From NCBI RefSeq assembly GCF_004791025.1, contig NZ_SRUO01000004.1:372001-436000 (forward strand): a DNA stretch of 64,000 nt. The letters run 5' to 3'. Each line of letters starts with the position of its first letter. The stretch's first letter is position 1. Shown here in pieces: positions 52,201 through 61,054 of the stretch. The position numbers and the translations under genes were made by a program. The stretch is from Mesorhizobium sp. M4B.F.Ca.ET.203.01.1.1. Lineage in GTDB: Bacteria > Pseudomonadota > Alphaproteobacteria > Rhizobiales > Rhizobiaceae. The notes under the pieces are model-generated. The model was given only the letters and a program-made list of their open reading frames with translations, had not been told where the DNA came from and ran no database searches.

Positions 52201-53703
52201 ATGGAAAAGCGAATCTACCCCCAAGCCATCGAATCTGTCGTCATGCCTGAGCCTTTCGGCAGGCAGAGTTTCAACGACGCCAGAAAAGCGGTCGCCGCGC
52301 TTCAGGTGCTCTACGACCGCAACACCAAGTTCCTGCGCGATTCCTTCGCGGCACTGGCCGCCGGCGGCGACAACAACAAGCGCTACCGGGCCTTCTATCC
52401 CGAGATCGGCGTCACCACGACGTCGTTCAGCCAGGTCGACTCGCGCCAGGCCTACGGCCACATGCCGACGCCCGGCCATTTCTCGACCACGGTCACCCAG
52501 CCGATGCTGTTCGAAAACTATCTCGTCGAGCAGCTTCGGCTGATCATGCGCAATCACGGCGTCCAGGTGACGGTGTCGGAATCGACCACGCCCATCCCGC
52601 TGCATTTCGCCTTCCTGGAGGGCACCTATGTCGACGGCACAGCCGCCGAGCGCATCAAGCGGCCGATCCGCGACCTGTTCGACGTGCCCGATCTCGACGG
52701 CACCGATGACCAGATCGCCAACGGCACGTTCGAAGTTGCCTTCGGCGAGCCGCGGCCGCTGGCGCCGTTCACGGCGCAGCGCATCGACTATTCGCTGCAC
52801 CGCATGACGCACTACACGGCGACCAGCCCGCAGCATTTCCAGAATTTCGTGCTGTTCACCAACTACCAGTTCTACATCGACGAATTCGTCGCCCGCGCCC
52901 GCGAGCTGATGGAGAGCGGCGGCGGCGGATACGCCGAATTCATCGAGCCTGGCAATGTCATCACCCATGCCGGATCGAGCGTGCCCTCCGAAGGCGCGCC
53001 GCCGCAGCGCCTGCCGCAAATGCCGGCCTATCATTTGAAGAAGCCGAACCATGGCGGTATCACCATGGTCAATATCGGCGTCGGCCCGTCCAACGCCAAG
53101 ACGATCACCGACCATATCGCGGTGCTGCGACCGCATGCCTGGGTGATGCTCGGCCATTGCGCGGGCCTGCGCAACACGCAGGCGCTGGGCGACTATGTGC
53201 TGGCGCATGCCTATGTGCGCGAGGACCATGTGCTGGACGACGATCTGCCAGTCTGGGTGCCGATCCCGCCGCTGGCCGAGATACAGGTGGCGCTGCAGGA
53301 AGCGGTCGCCGAGGTCACCGGGCTTTCGGGCTACGACCTCAAGCGCATCATGCGCACCGGCACCGTCGCCACCATCGACAACCGCAACTGGGAGCTGCGC
53401 GACCAGCGCGGGCCGGTGCAGCGGCTGTCGCAGTCGCGCGCGATCGCGCTCGACATGGAATCGGCGACCATTGCCGCCAACGGCTTCCGCTTCCGCGTGC
53501 CCTACGGGACGCTGCTTTGCGTTTCCGACAAGCCGCTGCATGGCGAATTGAAGCTGCCGGGCATGGCGACCGAGTTCTACAAGCGGCAAGTGGCGCAGCA
53601 CCTGACCATCGGCATCAAGGCGATGGAGAAGCTGGCCGGGATGCCGATGGAGCGGCTGCATTCGCGCAAGCTCAGGAGCTTTTCGGAGACGGCCTTCCAA
53701 TAG
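52201..53703 (+). CDS. amn: AMP nucleosidase
   Basis: Splits AMP into adenine and ribose 5-phosphate. 500 residues, normal length for the bacterial enzyme, with an N-terminal AMN-type domain (about 1-190) and a C-terminal phosphorylase/nucleosidase fold. Signatures: PKTITDHIAVLRPHAWVMLGHCAGLRNTQALGDYVLAHAYVREDHVLDDDLP and the nucleoside-binding AIALDMESATIAANGFRFRVPYGTLLCVSDKPLHGELK. Starts ATG 52201 (MEKRIYPQAIESVVMPEPFG). It stands alone as a single gene. Confidence 0.95.
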   Translation: MEKRIYPQAIESVVMPEPFGRQSFNDARKAVAALQVLYDRNTKFLRDSFAALAAGGDNNKRYRAFYPEIGVTTTSFSQVDSRQAYGHMPTPGHFSTTVTQPMLFENYLVEQLRLIMRNHGVQVTVSESTTPIPLHFAFLEGTYVDGTAAERIKRPIRDLFDVPDLDGTDDQIANGTFEVAFGEPRPLAPFTAQRIDYSLHRMTHYTATSPQHFQNFVLFTNYQFYIDEFVARARELMESGGGGYAEFIEPGNVITHAGSSVPSEGAPPQRLPQMPAYHLKKPNHGGITMVNIGVGPSNAKTITDHIAVLRPHAWVMLGHCAGLRNTQALGDYVLAHAYVREDHVLDDDLPVWVPIPPLAEIQVALQEAVAEVTGLSGYDLKRIMRTGTVATIDNRNWELRDQRGPVQRLSQSRAIALDMESATIAANGFRFRVPYGTLLCVSDKPLHGELKLPGMATEFYKRQVAQHLTIGIKAMEKLAGMPMERLHSRKLRSFSETAFQ

Positions 53704-53816
53704 CCGGCCAGCCCTGAAACCCTCGGCGAGGCAATGCTTCGTCTTGATCGCGCCGCAATTTAGCGGATAAGCAGGCCGGACGGATCGCCGGCGGTATTCA
53801 GCAGACCACGACTTCG

Positions 53817-54854
53817 ATGAGAACAAGCGGCGCGCGCCCGAACATGGTGGCTGGGGTGACATTCCTGGCAATGATGGCGTTCTCAGCCGCTCTGGTGGCC
53901 GGGTTTTTCGGCACGCTGCATCCGGCCTTCGATTCCTTCTCGCATTTCCGCGTCCATCTCGCCGTGCTGGTCGCGCTCCTGGCATTGCCGCTGCTTGCCT
54001 CGTCGTTTCGCCTGCAGGCGGCCGCGGCGTTATTGTTTGCCGTCGCCAGCTTCGCCACCACGCTCAGCACGCTGCCCAGGCTGTGGCCGGTGCAGGCGGT
54101 CGCCAAGCCCGCCGACCAGATCGTCTACAGCCTGCTGCAGATGAATCTGCGCTACGACAATCCGACGCCGAAGAAGGTGCTGTCGCTGATCGGCCGGACC
54201 AATCCCGACGTGATCACCCTCGACGAGGTGTCGGAGATGTGGACGACCGAGCTCGGCTACATCACCAGCGCCTATCCCTACCGGATCCTTTGCCCCTATC
54301 CCAACGGCGTGTTCGGCGTGGCGCTGCTCTCCAGGCGTCCATTCGCCGCCGGCACCGAGCCGCGCTGCGAGCGGCGCGGGGCGATGGCGATCGCGAGCGT
54401 CGACTTCGGCGGTGTCAGCGCCGATGTCGCCGCGATCCATCTCAGCTGGCCATGGCCGCGCGAGCAGTCCTGGCAGATCGGTGAACTCTCGGAGCAGCTC
54501 GTCTCGCTTGGCGAGACGGCGATCATGGCCGGTGACTGCAACGCCGTGCCGTGGAGCGCGGCGGTGCGGCGTGTCGCGGCGCTCGGCAAGCTCACCGTCA
54601 TGCCGTCGGCCGGACCGACCTGGATGTACATCAAGCTGCCCGACGTCCTGCGGCGCTTCGCCGGCCTGCCGATCGATCAGGTGTTCAGCAAGGGCGGGGT
54701 GACGATCCACTCGGCGACGCGGCTCGAGGAAACTGGCTCCGATCACCTTCCGGTGCTGGTGGAGTTTTCGCTGCGGGCGGAAGAGAAAAAGCCCGACGAC
54801 GAGCATGAGACCGCACTTGCAGCCATGGCTCGGTTCGGCAAGACGCGTGGTTAG
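53817..54854 (+). CDS. Endonuclease/exonuclease/phosphatase family membrane protein
   Basis: A 345-residue protein. Three N-terminal membrane helices (MVAGVTFLAMMAFSAALVAGFFG, LAVLVALLALPLLASSF, AAALLFAVASFATTL) are followed by an EEP catalytic domain outside the membrane: LLQMNLRYDNPTPKKVLSLI, DVITLDEVSEMW, MAGDCNAVPWS and the terminal ETGSDHLPVLVEF with the catalytic His/Asp. Likely a periplasm-facing phosphodiesterase or phosphatase; the substrate is unknown. Confidence 0.92.
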   Translation: MRTSGARPNMVAGVTFLAMMAFSAALVAGFFGTLHPAFDSFSHFRVHLAVLVALLALPLLASSFRLQAAAALLFAVASFATTLSTLPRLWPVQAVAKPADQIVYSLLQMNLRYDNPTPKKVLSLIGRTNPDVITLDEVSEMWTTELGYITSAYPYRILCPYPNGVFGVALLSRRPFAAGTEPRCERRGAMAIASVDFGGVSADVAAIHLSWPWPREQSWQIGELSEQLVSLGETAIMAGDCNAVPWSAAVRRVAALGKLTVMPSAGPTWMYIKLPDVLRRFAGLPIDQVFSKGGVTIHSATRLEETGSDHLPVLVEFSLRAEEKKPDDEHETALAAMARFGKTRG

Positions 54855-54872
54855 CGCGACGTTCCCGTCCGC

Positions 54873-55472
54873 TCAGGGCTTGGTCAAACCATCCACCAGA
54901 TGCTCGACATGGCCGCCGTCGCGATGCTCGCGGGCGTCGAAAGCGTTCTGCTTGGCCTCGTATTCGGCATAGATGGCGTTGATGCGGCGCCTTGCCTCCT
55001 GGCGGGTGCCGGTGCAGAACCAGTTGTCAGCACGCTTGAGCCCATGGACCGCCTTCGCGGTGGCTTGCATCATGCGCCTGGCGATGCGGCCATGCGTCTC
55101 CTCATGCGCGCGGACGCCGGCGAAGAACCGCTTCCAGCGGCGTTCGAGCGCGGCACTGGTCGGCTGCGCCAGACGCGGATAGGTGTAGGTGAGGTCGAGC
55201 ACGCCGTCGGCCTGCCGCAGGTGGCAGACCCCGTCGGTGCGGCTCATGGCGAGATCCCAATTCACCGTGTAGGCAGTGTCCGCGATGGCGCGGGCCATGA
55301 AGCCGTGCTTTGGGCCCTTGCGGTCCATTGCCTCGACCAGGGCAGCACCCGTCGTACCCGCGATGTCGTATGTCCGCGTCTTGATCAGCAGCTTGGTGCC
55401 GGCCGATGCCGCCGGGGTTAAGCTGCACAGGCTACCGACCGCTGCAAGGCATGCCAGGACCGCGAGGCGCAT
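54873..55472 (-). CDS. DUF922-type exported Zn-dependent protease-like protein
   Basis: A 199-residue protein with signal peptide MRLAVLACLAAVGSLCSLTPAASA, starting at ATG 55472 behind GGAGGGACG. The mature protein contains the HExxH-like VRAHEETHGRIARRMM, diagnostic of DUF922 putative peptidases, and two Cys (VCHLRQADG, WFCTGTRQ) that may form a disulfide. Periplasmic; the substrate is unknown. Stops 19 bp from the EEP gene stop (convergent). Confidence 0.88.
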   Translation of the reverse strand: MRLAVLACLAAVGSLCSLTPAASAGTKLLIKTRTYDIAGTTGAALVEAMDRKGPKHGFMARAIADTAYTVNWDLAMSRTDGVCHLRQADGVLDLTYTYPRLAQPTSAALERRWKRFFAGVRAHEETHGRIARRMMQATAKAVHGLKRADNWFCTGTRQEARRRINAIYAEYEAKQNAFDAREHRDGGHVEHLVDGLTKP

Positions 55473-55532
55473 GGCCGTCCCTCCACTTTCAGGAAAGGGA
55501 ACCACAAGCGCGCCGCGGTTTCAACAGGCCCG

Positions 55533-55722
55533 TCACATGCCCTGATAGACCGGGCCTTCGCCGGCTCTTCGGTTGGGCGGCGGGCGAGACGGCCCGGTCG
55601 GGCCGCCGCTCTCAGATGCCCTGATAGAACCCGGGCCTTCGCCGGCTCTTCGTTTGGGCGGCGGTCGAGACGGCCCGGTCGGGCCGCCGCTCTCACATGC
55701 CCTGATAGACCGGGCCTTCGCC
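55533..55722. repeat. About 80-bp tandem duplication of the 3' end of the ETF-QO gene
   Basis: Copies begin at 55533, 55612 and 55693 (the last is the genuine 3' end of the gene). Each starts TCA(C/G)ATGCCCTGATAGA, the complement of the codons YQG(M/I) plus stop, and includes GGCCTTCGCCGGCTCTTCG. The first two then carry a hairpin-forming stretch (CGGCCCG-GT-CGGGCCG). The middle copy has two extra bases and one substitution. Confidence 0.9.
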
Positions 55723-57372
55723 GCCTTGTGGCGGCACCCAGTTGATGTTCTGGTTGGGGTCCTTGATGTCGCAAGTCTTGCAGTGGACGCAGTTCTGCGC
55801 GTTGATGACGAAGCGCACGTCCTTGGCCGACGGATCGGCCGCCGCATTGCCATCCTTGTCGACCCACTCATAGACGCCGGCCGGGCAGTAACGCGTCGAG
55901 GGTCCGGCAAAGACATCGTGCTCGGAGCGCTGCTGCAGTGCCGCGTCGCCGACGATGAGGTGGACCGGCTCGTTCTCCTCGTGATTGGTGTTGGACAGGA
56001 ACACCGAGGAGAGCCGATCGAAGGTCAGTACGCCATCCGCCTTCGGATAGGCGATCTTTTCATATTTTGCCGCCGGCTCCAGCGTCGCGTAGTCCGCCTT
56101 GCCGTGCTTCAGCGTGCCGAAGGGCGAGAAGCCAAACAGCGTGTTCAGCCACATGTCGAGGCCGCCGAGGCCGACGCCGATGATGGTGCCGAAGCGCGAC
56201 CACAGCGGCTTGACGTTGCGCACCTTCTTCAAATCCTTGCCGATGTCGGTCGCTCGCCACGCGGCCTCGTAAGACGCAAGCTCGTCATTGGCGCGGCCGT
56301 CGGCGATCGCTTGCGCGACATGTTCGGCCGCCAGCATTCCCGACAGCACCGCATTGTGCGAGCCCTTGATGCGCGGCACGTTGACGAAGCCGGCCGCGCA
56401 GCCCATCAGCACGCCGCCCGGGAAGGACAACTTCGGCACCGACTGCCAGCCGCCTTCGGTGATGGCGCGCGCGCCATAACCGATCCGCTTGGCGCCCTCG
56501 AAAGTGCCCTTGATCGCCGGATGCGTCTTGAAGCGCTGGAACTCCTCGAAGGGCGAGAGCCAGGGGTTCTTGTAGTTGAGATGGACGACGAAGCCGACGG
56601 CCACCTGGTTGTCTTCCAGATGATAGAGGAAGGAGCCGCCGCCGGTCTTCATGTCGAGCGGCCAGCCGAAGGAATGCTGGACGAGGCCAGGCTTGTGGTG
56701 CTCCGGCTTGACCTGCCAGAGTTCCTTCAGGCCGATGCCGAACTTGGCCGGCTCGCGGCCATCGGAAAGCTTGTATTTGGCGATCAACTGCTTGGCGAGC
56801 GAGCCGCGCGCGCCCTCGCCGATCAGCACATATTTGCCCATCAGCGCCATGCCTGGCGCGTAACCAGGACCCTGCGTACCATCCTTCTCGACGCCCATGT
56901 CGCCGGTGATGACGCCGGTGACGGCGCCGGCATCGTTGTAGACGAGGCTTGCGGCGGCAAAGCCCGGATAGATCTCGACGCCCAGCGCCTCTGCCTTGGT
57001 CGCCAGCCACCGGCAGACATTGCCGAGCGAGACGATGTAGTTGCCGTGATTGTTCATCAGCGGCGGCATCAGGATGTTGGGCAGGCGGAACGAGCCGGCG
57101 GGGCCAAGGACCAGGAAATGATCATCGGTCACCGGCGTCTTGAACGGGTGCCCTTCCTCCTCGCGCCAGCCCGGCAGAAGGCGGTCGACGCCGATCGGAT
57201 CGACGACGGCGCCCGACAGGATGTGGGCGCCGACCTCGCCGCCCTTTTCCAGCACGACGACGGAAAGCTCGGGATTGACCTGCTTCAGGCGGATCGCCGC
57301 GGCGAGGCCGGCCGGACCCGCGCCGACGATCACTACGTCGAATTCCATGCTCTCGCGTTCGATATCGCTCAT
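55693..57372 (-). CDS. Electron transfer flavoprotein-ubiquinone oxidoreductase
   Basis: Takes electrons from reduced ETF (fed by acyl-CoA dehydrogenases such as the isovaleryl-CoA enzyme here) to ubiquinone in the inner membrane. 559 residues from ATG 57372 (MSDIERESMEFDVVIVGAGPAGLAAAIRLKQ), FAD-binding at the N-terminus, and a C-terminal 4Fe-4S ferredoxin-like region with CPAGVYEWVDKDG and NAQNCVHCKTCDIKDPNQNINWVPP. Ends in GGEGPVYQGM; that tail is duplicated twice downstream. Ribosome site GAGGGG. Confidence 0.96.
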   Translation of the reverse strand: MSDIERESMEFDVVIVGAGPAGLAAAIRLKQVNPELSVVVLEKGGEVGAHILSGAVVDPIGVDRLLPGWREEEGHPFKTPVTDDHFLVLGPAGSFRLPNILMPPLMNNHGNYIVSLGNVCRWLATKAEALGVEIYPGFAAASLVYNDAGAVTGVITGDMGVEKDGTQGPGYAPGMALMGKYVLIGEGARGSLAKQLIAKYKLSDGREPAKFGIGLKELWQVKPEHHKPGLVQHSFGWPLDMKTGGGSFLYHLEDNQVAVGFVVHLNYKNPWLSPFEEFQRFKTHPAIKGTFEGAKRIGYGARAITEGGWQSVPKLSFPGGVLMGCAAGFVNVPRIKGSHNAVLSGMLAAEHVAQAIADGRANDELASYEAAWRATDIGKDLKKVRNVKPLWSRFGTIIGVGLGGLDMWLNTLFGFSPFGTLKHGKADYATLEPAAKYEKIAYPKADGVLTFDRLSSVFLSNTNHEENEPVHLIVGDAALQQRSEHDVFAGPSTRYCPAGVYEWVDKDGNAAADPSAKDVRFVINAQNCVHCKTCDIKDPNQNINWVPPQGGEGPVYQGM

Positions 57373-57569
57373 CGACCCCTCACTGGCTTGCCGCGCTTTC
57401 CCGCATTGTGCTGGCTCATGCGCTGCATAGCGCATCAATTCGCGACGGGAAACCGGCGCTTAACGGACAAAGCCGATTTCGACAAAAAGTCGCGCCCGGC
57501 AGGCAAGAACCATTTCCCTCAACGTTTTTCAATTGTTCCACGGCTTGCTTATCGGCAATACTTCGCGCC

Positions 57570-58214
57570 ATGCGCACGCCTGAGCCATCCGGCTTCTCAT
57601 TGACGCGCTTCTTCTCCACGCCCGGCCAGCTTTGCCGCGCGGTTCTTCCGCTCCTCTCGCTGCTGGTCCCGACCGCGGCCGATGCCGATCCGCAAAAGGT
57701 GTGGGCGACCGGCGCCTATTCCTTTTCCGACGAGCTCGGCGGCTTCCACGTCACCGGCGCTTCCGGCATCGGCACCAAGGAGGATCCGATCGTCATCACC
57801 GAAGAGCTGAATTCGGCAACGCCGGTGACGCTGACCATCCGCACCACCAAGCCGATCGAGGCGTTCGGCAAGGCCGGCGAGGTCGCCAACGGCATCATGT
57901 ACATGCGCATCAAGGCCCTCAACAATAGCGGCCAGGCCTGGGTGGAATTCCAGTTCGAGCTGCAGGAGATCCTCGACCAGCCGAGCGTGTTCGGCGACGG
58001 CCTGTCCTTCGACCAGCGCAACAAGTCGCCCGACAACATCGTGTCGAGCAACTTCGCCGACTTCGACCGCGACTTCGAACCCTATGACCGGCTCCTGTTC
58101 AAGAACGGCAAGATCGACCCGCTGAAGACGGGCAGCTTCGAATTCCTGATCACCGACTACACGCCGCGCTGGACGTTCTACTTGGTGCAAGACCCGCGCA
58201 TACCGACCGGCTGA
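57570..58214 (+). CDS. Exported hypothetical protein
   Basis: A 214-residue protein. Starts ATG 57570 (MRTPEPSGFSLTRFF) with a signal peptide ending near TAADADPQKVW. The mature protein is acidic, beta-rich and has no Cys: YSFSDELGGFHVTGASGIGTKEDPIVI, TLTIRTTKPIEAFG, RIKALNNSGQAWVEFQFELQEIL. The pattern suggests a secreted beta-sandwich. I do not recognise the family. 46 bp upstream of the uracil-DNA glycosylase gene on the same strand. Confidence 0.8.
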   Translation: MRTPEPSGFSLTRFFSTPGQLCRAVLPLLSLLVPTAADADPQKVWATGAYSFSDELGGFHVTGASGIGTKEDPIVITEELNSATPVTLTIRTTKPIEAFGKAGEVANGIMYMRIKALNNSGQAWVEFQFELQEILDQPSVFGDGLSFDQRNKSPDNIVSSNFADFDRDFEPYDRLLFKNGKIDPLKTGSFEFLITDYTPRWTFYLVQDPRIPTG

Positions 58215-58260
58215 CGCAGCCAACCTTGCAAATCGCCGCCGCCGGGACGATGGTGGCGCC

Positions 58261-59178
58261 ATGATTGCCGCCTCCCCCAACACCCCCGCCGAGATCGCCG
58301 AGCTGCTCGCCTTCTATGCCAGCGCCGGCGTCGACGAGGCGCTGGAGGATGCGCCGATCAACCGCTTCGCGGAGGTTCGGCCGAAGCAAGCCGAGCGCGC
58401 GTCGGCACCGGCCGCGCGCGAAAGCACGGCTCCGGAACGGCCAGCATCGGAGCCAGGCCCCGACGCCAACAGAGCGCCGCAGCGGCCTGCGGCAGCGCCC
58501 GGGCTCGACGCAAGCAAGGTGCCGGACGCGCCGGCGCGCTCGATGCCGGCAACCGCAGCGGTGCCCGACGAAGCGCAGGCCCTGCTGGCGCGGCAGATGG
58601 CGGCGAGCGCCTCGACGCTTGACGAGCTTCGCCAGCACATGGCGGGTTTCGACGGCTGCAACCTCAAATTCACCGCCAAGAACCTGGTCTTCGCCGATGG
58701 CAACCCGAACGCGGAGCTGATGCTGGTCGGCGAGGCGCCGGGCCGCGACGAAGACCTCGAAGGCCTGCCCTTCGTCGGCCGCTCCGGCCGGCTGCTCGAC
58801 CGCATGCTGGCGGCAATTGGCCTCGACAGGAATTCGGCCTACATCGCCAACGTCATCCCCTGGCGGCCGCCGGGCAACCGGACGCCGACGCCGCACGAAA
58901 CCGAGATTTGCCGGCCGTTCATCGAAAGGCAGATCGAGCTGGTCAATCCGAAAGTGCTGGTCAATCTCGGCGGCCCCTCGGCCAAGACCCTGCTCAACAC
59001 CACCGAGGGAATCTTGAGGCTGCGCGGCAACTGGCGCACGCATTCGACGGCGTCCGGCACCGTCATTCCGGCGATGCCGACGCTGCATCCGGCCTATCTC
59101 TTGCGGACGCCGGCGCACAAGAAGCTCGCCTGGCGGGATTTTCTCGAGGTGAAGGCGAAGCTGCGGGAGTTGGGGTGA
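58261..59178 (+). CDS. Uracil-DNA glycosylase, family 4-like
   Basis: A 305-residue protein. A disordered Ala/Pro-rich N-terminal region (about residues 35-100) precedes the catalytic domain (about 115-305). Motif A is VGEAPGRDEDLEGLPFVGRSGRLLDRML, and motif B HPAYLLRTPAHKKLAWRDF has the catalytic-loop His. The classical family-4 CxxC of the iron-sulfur site is reduced to a single Cys (FDGCNLKFTAKNLVFADG), although later Cys are also few. This is the second UDG in the window. Confidence 0.9.
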   Translation: MIAASPNTPAEIAELLAFYASAGVDEALEDAPINRFAEVRPKQAERASAPAARESTAPERPASEPGPDANRAPQRPAAAPGLDASKVPDAPARSMPATAAVPDEAQALLARQMAASASTLDELRQHMAGFDGCNLKFTAKNLVFADGNPNAELMLVGEAPGRDEDLEGLPFVGRSGRLLDRMLAAIGLDRNSAYIANVIPWRPPGNRTPTPHETEICRPFIERQIELVNPKVLVNLGGPSAKTLLNTTEGILRLRGNWRTHSTASGTVIPAMPTLHPAYLLRTPAHKKLAWRDFLEVKAKLRELG

Positions 59179-59272
59179 AGCGCTCCCTTCTCCCATAGGG
59201 GAAGACGGGAAAGCAGCGCCATAACCTCCCAGGTAATTGAATTACTCCCCTCCCCGCCTTAGTCCTTCCCCT

Positions 59273-60085
59273 ATGACCACATCCGAAATTTCCGCAGGCA
59301 GCCTCATCCGCGAGTGGCGCGCGCGCCGGCGCATGAGCCAGCTCGACCTCGCCATGGAGGCCGAGATCTCGCAGCGGCATCTCTCCTTCGTCGAAAGCGG
59401 CCGCGCCCAGCCCTCGCGCGAAATGGTGCTGCACCTTGCCGAGCAACTTTCAATCCCGCTCCGGCAGCGCAACCAACTGCTCTTGGCGGCGGGCTTCGCG
59501 CCGAGCTTCAGCGAGAAGCAGCTCTCCGATGCCGCGCTGGCGCCGGCAATGGCGGCAGTGGAGACGGTGCTCCGGGGCCACGAGCCGTTCCCGGCGCTGG
59601 CCGTGGACCGCCACTGGAACCTCGTCTCGGCCAATGCGGCAATCGCCCCATTCCTCGCCGATGTTTCCGAGCCGTCGCTGCTTGCGCCGCCGGTCAATGT
59701 GCTGCGGCTCAGCCTGCATCCGGGCGGCGTTGCGCCGCGCATCGTCAACCTCGCCGAATGGCGGGCACATCTGCTCGAACGGCTGAAGCATCAGAACGAC
59801 GCCATCGGCGACCCGGTGCTGATCGAGCTGGAACGGGAATTGCGGGCCTATCCGTCCGGGCTGAAGAGGGCGCGGCCGGCCCCGGTCGAGCCGAGCGGTA
59901 TCGTGCATCCGCTCCGGCTCGCGCATGGCGATCAGGTGCTGTCCTTCATCAGCACGATCACCGTCTTCGGCACGCCGCTCGATGTCACGCTGTCGGAATT
60001 GGCGATCGAAACCTTTTTCCCGGCGGACGAGCAGACGCGGGCGGTGCTGGTGCGGCTGGCGAAGGAGCGGGCCGAGCGGTCTTGA
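59273..60085 (+). CDS. XRE family regulator with MmyB-like ligand domain
   Basis: A 270-residue protein from ATG 59273 (MTTSEISAGSLIREWRARRRMSQLDLAMEAEISQRHLSFVESGRAQPSREMVLHLAEQL). The N-terminal helix-turn-helix is of XRE type, and the remainder matches the MmyB-like ligand-binding domain (PALAVDRHWNLVSANAAIAPFL, VNVLRLSLHPGGVAPRIVNLAEWR, TPLDVTLSELAIETFFPADEQT). It probably senses a fatty acid or small hydrophobic ligand (inference from the MmyB structure family). Confidence 0.92.
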   Translation: MTTSEISAGSLIREWRARRRMSQLDLAMEAEISQRHLSFVESGRAQPSREMVLHLAEQLSIPLRQRNQLLLAAGFAPSFSEKQLSDAALAPAMAAVETVLRGHEPFPALAVDRHWNLVSANAAIAPFLADVSEPSLLAPPVNVLRLSLHPGGVAPRIVNLAEWRAHLLERLKHQNDAIGDPVLIELERELRAYPSGLKRARPAPVEPSGIVHPLRLAHGDQVLSFISTITVFGTPLDVTLSELAIETFFPADEQTRAVLVRLAKERAERS

Positions 60086-61054
60086 TCACCCCTGCGGCGG
60101 CGTCGCCCTTCTTGTTCGGGTGCGTTCAAGCCCAAGCTGGCGTTCGCGCCAGATGATGAAGATGCCGGCCGCCACCACGATTAGACCGCCGGCCAGCGTG
60201 TTGAGCGATGCCACATCGCCGAACACAAGATAGCCGACGACGACGCCGAGGATCATCGAGGTGTATTCGAAGGGCGCGACGACCGAGGCCTCGGCGTGAC
60301 GGTAGGCCGAAGTCATCAGGATCTGGCCGAGCCCGCCGCAAAAGCCGGCGACAACCAGAAGGGCGGCCTGCGTCGGCGTCAACGCCTGCCAGCCGAAGGG
60401 CACCGAAAACAGCGCCATGACGCTCGCCGTCACCGAGAACCAAAGCACGATCGTCGCCGTCTTCTCGGTCTGGACGAGGTTGCGCACCAGAAGCATGGCG
60501 ACGGCCGAGATCGCGGCGGCGGCGAAGGCGGCGATGACGCCCAGCAACTCCTGGTCATCGAGCGCCGCGCCCGAGCGCAGCAGCGTCAGCTCCGGCCAGG
60601 AGATGATCAGGACGCCGACGAGGCCGACAGCGACCGCGCTCCAGCGGTAGACGCGGATCGCCTCGCCGAGGAAGATCGAGGAGAACACCACCACCAGCAG
60701 CGGCTGCGCGTAGTTCAACGTGATCGCTTCGGGCAGCGGCAGCCTGGTCAGCGCGAAGAAGCCGAGCCCCATGGCGCCGACGCCGACAAGGCCGCGCGCG
60801 ACGTGGTTGAACCGCCGTTTCGTGGCGAATGCCGTGGCCAGATGCCCCCTGGACGCCAGGAAGGCGATGATCGGGAAGATGGCGAAGAAGGAGCGGAAGA
60901 AAACGATCTGCCCGGCGGGCACATCGCCGGCGGCCTTGATGCAGGTCTGCATACCGACAAAGACCGCCACCGAGACGATCTTCAGCGCGATGCCCCGCAG
61001 CGTGCTGTGGTGTCTGCCGTCGCCTTGCGGCTCCGCTCCCGCCCCGCCGCTCAC
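60086..61054 (-). CDS. EamA/DMT family transporter
   Basis: A 322-residue exporter-type protein with about ten membrane helices in two EamA repeats (about 20-150 and 165-305): IVSVAVFVGMQTCIKAAG, FFRSFFAIFPIIAFLA, AITLNYAQPLLVVVFSSIFLGEAI, and in the second half VAPFEYTSMILGVVVGYLVFGDVASLNTLAGGLIVVAAGIFIIWRER. The substrate is unknown. Starts ATG 61054, overlapping the stop of the CoxL-like gene by 4 bp, so the two share a transcript. Confidence 0.93.
   Translation of the reverse strand: MSGGAGAEPQGDGRHHSTLRGIALKIVSVAVFVGMQTCIKAAGDVPAGQIVFFRSFFAIFPIIAFLASRGHLATAFATKRRFNHVARGLVGVGAMGLGFFALTRLPLPEAITLNYAQPLLVVVFSSIFLGEAIRVYRWSAVAVGLVGVLIISWPELTLLRSGAALDDQELLGVIAAFAAAAISAVAMLLVRNLVQTEKTATIVLWFSVTASVMALFSVPFGWQALTPTQAALLVVAGFCGGLGQILMTSAYRHAEASVVAPFEYTSMILGVVVGYLVFGDVASLNTLAGGLIVVAAGIFIIWRERQLGLERTRTRRATPPQG

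Noticed and set aside
52189..53985. 598-codon minus-strand frame antisense to amn
   Set aside because: Fully overlaps AMP nucleosidase; no domain.
55533..55722. CRISPR or insertion-sequence repeat
   Set aside because: The units are copies of the adjacent gene tail; no spacers, transposase or terminal repeats.
55573..57603. 676-codon plus-strand frame antisense to ETF-QO
   Set aside because: Mirror of an identified gene, with repetitive start from the tandem repeat.
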